A stretch of 64,000 bases of DNA from Anaeramoeba flamelloides (Eukaryota; Metamonada; Anaeramoebidae), in NCBI GenBank assembly GCA_027625915.1, contig JANTQA010000072.1:1116001-1180000 (forward strand), in the 5' to 3' direction. Below are positions 59,430 through 64,000 of this stretch, in pieces (positions within the stretch are counted from its first letter, which is position 1; each line of letters opens with the position of its first letter). The position numbers and the translations under genes were made by a program. A model generated the notes under the pieces. The model did not search any database. It worked only from the letters and a program-made list of their open reading frames with translations, and was not told the DNA's origin.

Positions 59430-60296
59430 ATCAGCAGTTATTGATTTTTTTAAAAAAAAATCGAATATATTTATTTGTGAAGCTGAAAGCTTCTAAAAAA
59501 ATATATTCAGATGTTTTTTTTAAAAAAAGCAATAGCAAATGTTATTTTTTGTGGGCAAACAATATTAAAAAAATAAAAAAGACTAAAAACAAAAAACAAA
59601 ATTTTTTTTTATTTATTTTTCATCCTTTGCGATCTTTATCGAAAATAGTTAGAAATGTTAAAAACAACAAATATAAAAGATCTTCATTTGTATTTTAATT
59701 TCTTTTAATATTTGTTCCAAACTCTCATTTGATATTGGAACTTCCTCTGGTGAATTGTTGTTATCTGATTGGCCACTAAAAGAGTAAAATTTTGGACCAT
59801 TAAACATCCCAAGACAACAAAATTATAAATAAAAAAAAATGTTTTATTATTTTCTCTTTTTGAAATTCTGTCATTTCAATTATTTAAAAAAAAAAGTAAA
59901 AATGAAACTGAATTTTTCCAACTCCTATTAAATGGTTGATTGCTTCGATTGTTACTCTTTTTTTGATCCTAAGTAAAAAAAATTTTATCAAAAAATTGAT
60001 ATTTTTTTTTTGATTTCAAAAAGTCAATTGATAAGATCCAAAAGCCAAAATAAACCTTTTTATTTGCAATATTTTTTTTTTGATAAAGTGATCTGATATT
60101 TTTAGTAACTTGAATTTTTCACTTTATGAATATGAATTTTCTTTTCCAAAAAAAACTCCAAAATCCCAATTTAAACAATTTCCTCCTATATTTTTAATTT
60201 GAAAAAGTTTTGATATTTTTTCACTAATTTTTAGCTTATTTTTTTCTTTCCAGAAAAGAAAAGCTTAACCCAATACAATACCATTTGGTAAACAAT
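59430..60296. repeat. 869-bp tandem duplication, copy 2
   Basis: It directly follows copy 1, begins ATCAGCAGTTATTG and ends in CCATTTGGTAAACAAT. It contains the intact small minus-strand ORF. No terminal inverted repeats or transposon hallmarks were seen. Confidence 0.85.
59658..59807 (-). CDS. Candidate small protein or first exon (49 aa)
   Basis: ATG at 59807 opens a frame of unusually protein-like composition: MFNGPKFYSFSGQSDNNNSP, then EEVPISNESLEQILKEIKIQ, ending at TAA 59658-59660. An acidic, Pro/Ser-containing segment plus an amphipathic helix is atypical for random A/T DNA here. It may be a first exon, but no convincing GT donor was found near its end. I do not recognise it. The tandem copy is broken, so function is uncertain. 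Confidence 0.35.
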   Translation of the reverse strand: MFNGPKFYSFSGQSDNNNSPEEVPISNESLEQILKEIKIQMKIFYICCF

Positions 60297-60488
60297 ATCG
60301 AATATGTTACGTGATGTTGATCACAAAGATATAGCAACATTTTTTTATATTTTTTCCAATATTTTTGCTTGAGAAAAATAACATGATTATAATTTTTAAA
60401 AAATGCTTATTTAAATATTCTTTATTAAACTTTGGCACACAAATATATAAAAATATATAATCAACTATTTGATTTATAATCATTTATA

Positions 60489-60685
60489 CAGTCAGTTTCA
60501 CTTTTAAGGCACAAACTTTCAACGAAATTTAAGGCACATAAAAATCTCAAATTAAGGCACAAAATTTGAAATTTTAATTTTCACAATTTATTTTTACTAG
60601 AATCTGATTTTTGTGCTTTAATTTGAGATTTTTATTGTGCCTTAAATTTCGTTGAAAGTTTGTGCCTTAAAAGTGAAACTGACTG
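60489..60685. mobile_element. Palindromic 197-bp TA element, intact (cluster member 1)
   Basis: CAGTCAGTTTCACTTTTAAG and CTTAAAAGTGAAACTGACTG form near-perfect arms with TA on both sides. Arm pairing continues through GGCACAAACTTTCAACGAAA and its complement. Confidence 0.9.
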
Positions 60686-60841
60686 TAAGGCACAAAAAAA
60701 ATCTCAAATTAAGGCACATTTTTTGGAATTTTAATTTTTACAATTTATTTTACTAGAAGCTGAATTTTGTGCTTTAATTTGAGATTTATTTTGTGCCTTA
60801 AATTTCGTTGAAAGTTTGTGCCTTAAAAGTGAAACTGACTG
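60686..60841. mobile_element. Palindromic TA element lacking the outer left arm (cluster member 2)
   Basis: It follows member 1 without spacer, starting at TAAGGCACAAAAAAAATCTC. It is collinear with member 3 from that point to the right end AAGTGAAACTGACTG followed by TA. About 40 bp of the left arm are missing. Confidence 0.8.
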
Positions 60842-60907
60842 TAGTTTATTTTTAACTCAATTTAGTTTTCTGATTTGAAAGAGAGTAAAAAAATAAAGAT
60901 AAAAGTA

Positions 60908-61103
60908 CAGTCAGTTTCACTTTTAAGGCACAAACTTTCAACAAAATTTAAGGCACAAAAAAATCTCAAATTAAGGCACATTTTTTGGAATTTTAATTTT
61001 TACAATTTATTTTACTAGAAGCTGAATTTTGTGCCTTAATTTGAGATTTATTTTGTGCCTTAAATTTCGTAGAAAGTTTGTACCTTAAAAGTGAAACTGA
61101 CTG
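60908..61103. mobile_element. Palindromic 196-bp TA element, intact (cluster member 3)
   Basis: TA at 60906-60907 and 61104-61105 frames CAGTCAGTTTCACTTTTAAG and CTTAAAAGTGAAACTGACTG-type arms, one with an A substitution (TACCTTAAAAG). The interior (GGCACATTTTTTGGAATTTT) is shared specifically with member 2. Confidence 0.9.
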
Positions 61104-62570
61104 TAAAAACTTCATTGAAAAAATTTTTTCTGTAGAAATAGTGTTGAATGTGTTGGTGTTTTCTTCCTTTTATGTTAATACTGTCCAAAATTTCTTGTAA
61201 AGCTAAAAAGTACAGCCTGTTTGTGTGATACAGATTTAAAATTTAAAAAGATATATGTTAAAAAAATATCAAATTTTAAAATTGAATGAAATATTATTTG
61301 ATTTTTCAAATTGGATTTCATTAATTTTTTTTATTTATTTAACAATTATTTATGACAAATATATAATTTTATTGAAATGTATTCAAGAAATAAAACAAAT
61401 TTTCTAAGGAATTTGAAAATTCTTATGACTGTGAAAAAATTATTTCTTATAGGATTTTAGTTTATCTTGGAGTACAAGTGTATTCGAATATATTACCACT
61501 AAAGATTAATGTGTTTTATTCATTTAAAGGGTATTTTTTTGATGTTTAAAGTTTATAATCCAAGAGATTTGAAAAAAAAAAAAAAAATATTTTTGACAAA
61601 TTTTTGATTAAAATATGATAAAATCAGAAGAACTCAAGAAGGAAATTTTCAAATGTTGAAATTTTTTTTGAAGTTATTATTTTTTTAAAAGTAAATAAAT
61701 CATTTTTTTAATTCTCCAGTTGTATTTCAAAGACAATAATTTATAAATCTTATATCTAAAAATATTTTCAGAATAATCCGAATTAAAAATTTTATTTCAA
61801 AGGTATTTAAGTTTTATTTGGGAATATAAGGGATTATCATTAAAAAAAAAAAAAAAAGAAAAGAAAGAAAGAAACCAAATAGTTTGTATAAATAAATTAT
61901 TGTTTAAATAAACTATTAATTTAAATGAAAAAAAAATAATAAATTGATTTGTATTTTTAATTTTTATTTTAAATTTTAATTATAAAAAGGAAAAGTAAAA
62001 AAAAAAATATATTTAAACATTAAGTGATCTCCACTTGTAATGTTTTGTTAAAAATAATAATAACTGGTTTTAATAATAACAAAAAAAAAAAAAAGTAAAA
62101 TAAAAGATTTTTTTTCAAATTTTTGAATTAATCTCATTTGAATATAAAATATTAATTTTAAATAATTCTCGATTTTAGAAATTAATAAATTTACCAGATT
62201 TAATATTAATTTAAATTTGTAGTTTGGATTCGGTTTTAATATTATATATAATACTTATAAAAATGTATAAATATAAAATTGAAATCACCAAATTTAAGAA
62301 TTATTTAATTTTTTAAAAAAAAAAAATATTCATAATTCATTTTCTTTCTTCCTTTTCTCTTTTGAATAAATAAAAACTACAAAACACGGTTATTTTTTTA
62401 AATAAAAAAAAAAAAAAATGTTAATCCAAAGTGTTTTAAAAGATTACTCTAAAACAGTATATAAACTGAACGAAAACAATTTTATAAAGTTTATTTGTAA
62501 CTTTTTGGATTGAATTTTTTTTTAAAAAAAAAGATGCGACAAAAATGCCAAATGATAAAATAATTTCTCC
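61104..62570. other. Gene-free spacer 3' of NDC80
   Basis: A/T-rich with A-runs near 61570, 61850 and 62080. I see no exon, repeat family or RNA gene in it. Confidence 0.5.
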
Positions 62571-64000
62571 TTAATATTGGAAATTTTGTATTTTTTTCAC
62601 AGAATTCTGGGATTGTACTAACAAATTTTGTAAGCGGTCTTCAATATTCTGTTTAAAATTGGTTAAAATGGTTAATAAATCAATTATACTTTGGTTCCAA
62701 ATTTTTTTTTCATTTGCAAATTGGGATTGGTAATTGAAAAATTGATTATTAGTTTCTTCTAATAAATGTTCTTTTTTTTTGATTCCACTTTTTTTATTTG
62801 AAGAAAGATTAAACAAATAATTTTTTTCCTTTTCTTTTTTTGCATGGTGGTCTTTTTGTAGCAATGCTAAAGAATTTTTTGATTGTTGGTAGTTGTTCAT
62901 TGAAGATTTTAAAATATTTTGCTTATTTTGGATTTCTTGGTTTTCGTTTTCTAATCTGTCTTGAATTTTTGTTTTAGCTTGTTCAATTTTTCTAATTTCC
63001 TTTGTTATTAATTTCTTTTGCTGGTTAAATTCATATGATGTTTTTTTTAAGCCATGGATCACCTGGGGCAAATTTTTGGAAAGCTGTTGCTGCTTAATTA
63101 CTTTTACTTTGAAATTAATGTTTTCAATATTATTTTTCGCATTTTTACCAATCAATCTCAACTCTCTTGCCTTGTTGTTATAATCCAAGACAGATGTTTC
63201 TAATTGGCCCAGTTGCTTCGTTACATTGATTTCTTGTTCCCAATTTTGGTCTTGTATTTCTTTTCTTTTCTTTTTAAGGGTTTCCAGCGATCTGCTCAAC
63301 CCGCCTGTTTCAATTTGGATTTGCTTCAATTCGTTTGAATTAATTTTTTGGTTGTTGACATTGGTTTTCAATTTCTTAATTCGTTTTTGTGATAGGTTGG
63401 TTTCCAATTTGATTTGGCTTTCTTTTTCCTCCAAAATTTGGATCTCGTTTTGTAAGGTATCTTTTTCAATTTTTAAGGTCTCAACCTCATGCAATAATTC
63501 GTCCAATTCTGTTTGAAAATTTTTTTTTTTTTTTTTCAATGTTTTGATTGGGCTATTGCCAGAGCCAAGATCTTGTAATTGGTTAATGATCATGGAATTT
63601 TCTCTTGCAAATTCCTGAGTCTGTAGTTGCAAACTTTCGTTATTTTCTGTGAAGCAGTTGGCTAACTCTTGCTCCAAATTTTCAAATTGCTCATCGTCGC
63701 CAATTAAAAAGCACTTGTAAGACGCAGACAAATAATCAAAAAACGCACTTTCTCCAGAGTTGTCTTCTCCCATGAGCGTTAATTCCTCCATGGACAAAGT
63801 GTTATTCTCAAAGTTTTCGCCCGTTTGCTGCATTCTCATTGCAAACTCCAGCATTTGCTTTGACTTTTCGTCGCAATGCTCAGAGTATGTGAGCAATTCC
63901 ACCAACCAAAGCAATGCGCCGATCAACGATCTCCACGTGTGTGGCGCAGAAACAACACTTAAAGAAGACCTGCTCATGGGCACCGGGTACCTTAATTTTT
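62571..64000 (-). CDS. NDC80: Kinetochore protein NDC80/HEC1, C-terminal part (5' end outside window)
   Basis: The open frame enters from the right edge and stops at TAA (62571-62573), giving about 476 residues. It starts within the calponin-homology domain: RYPVPMSRSSLSVVSAPHTW corresponds to the family's YPF.lSKSSm..vGAPHTWP signature, and SLIGALLWLVELL to the following helix. So the true start lies beyond the window and the internal ATG is not the start. The acidic linker is followed by about 350 residues of coiled coil. A break around IGKNAKNNIENINFKVKVI matches the family's loop region before the final coiled coil. Ndc80 binds microtubules through the CH domain, pairs with Nuf2, and its C-terminal coil joins Spc24/25. 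The near-complete open frame without introns contrasts with other genes here. Confidence 0.93.
   Translation of the reverse strand, partial: KLRYPVPMSRSSLSVVSAPHTWRSLIGALLWLVELLTYSEHCDEKSKQMLEFAMRMQQTGENFENNTLSMEELTLMGEDNSGESAFFDYLSASYKCFLIGDDEQFENLEQELANCFTENNESLQLQTQEFARENSMIINQLQDLGSGNSPIKTLKKKKKNFQTELDELLHEVETLKIEKDTLQNEIQILEEKESQIKLETNLSQKRIKKLKTNVNNQKINSNELKQIQIETGGLSRSLETLKKKRKEIQDQNWEQEINVTKQLGQLETSVLDYNNKARELRLIGKNAKNNIENINFKVKVIKQQQLSKNLPQVIHGLKKTSYEFNQQKKLITKEIRKIEQAKTKIQDRLENENQEIQNKQNILKSSMNNYQQSKNSLALLQKDHHAKKEKEKNYLFNLSSNKKSGIKKKEHLLEETNNQFFNYQSQFANEKKIWNQSIIDLLTILTNFKQNIEDRLQNLLVQSQNSVKKIQNFQY

Noticed and set aside
63226-63516. Plus-strand frame over NDC80
   Set aside because: It is the antisense shadow of the coiled-coil coding region.
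1-64000. tRNA, rRNA, snRNA, CRISPR and riboswitch search by eye
   Set aside because: No T-loop/GTTCRA-type boxes in a cloverleaf context, no rRNA core motifs and no regularly spaced repeats with unique spacers were seen. A covariance-model scan would be the decisive test.

Overview
This is a stretch of a eukaryotic nuclear genome, by eye about four-fifths A+T. Coding blocks are few and islands of slightly higher G+C. They are cut by GT-AG introns and embedded in long A/T-rich spacers full of homopolymer runs and short inverted-repeat transposons. Proteins rich in Lys, Asn and Ser, long low-complexity tracts, and a small-GTPase / RGS / B-box signalling repertoire suggest a free-living amoeboid or flagellate protist. 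Anaeramoeba-like metamonads are my best guess. That is inference from style; no sequence search was possible. The standard genetic code works: TAA and TGA both end genes cleanly.

Layout. 1-253: 3' end of an unrecognised + strand gene. 6393-15649 (+): complete Rab5-like GTPase in three exons (177, 41 and 388 nt) with a giant 8.55 kb second intron. 21223-21812 (+): two exon-like pieces of a possible RhoGEF (DH) gene whose first acceptor lies in a transposon end. 22555-22932 (+): small single-exon ubiquitin-fold protein. 28796-36019 (+): 1013-aa basic/coiled-coil + RGS + DUF547 protein with a 4.2 kb intron inside the RGS domain. 37900-43606 (-): 891-aa RING-less TRIM-like protein (two B-boxes, coiled coil, filamin-like repeat, PH-like C-terminus) with a 3.0 kb intron. 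49107-49464 (-): ribosomal protein uS14/RPS29 in three exons. 54463-58479 (+): exosome subunit RRP43/EXOSC8 with a 3.2 kb intron. 58561-60296: an 869-bp tandem duplication with a small minus-strand ORF intact in only one copy. 62571-64000 (-): NDC80/HEC1 kinetochore protein, cut by the window edge.

The genes do not form one pathway. They mix housekeeping functions (ribosome, RNA exosome, kinetochore) with membrane-traffic and G-protein signalling (Rab, RGS, possible RhoGEF, B-box/PH). The rest is occupied by at least eight families of small non-autonomous DNA transposons. Most are flanked by TA (Tc1/mariner-type target site) and one family by TTAA (piggyBac-type target site). They sit in introns and spacers and are sometimes nested. 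I saw no transposase gene, no tRNA or rRNA gene, no CRISPR array and no viral gene. I did not find a clear new multi-gene system. The strongest leads are the domain-fusion proteins, the intron gigantism, the transposon end used as a splice acceptor, and the transposon families.
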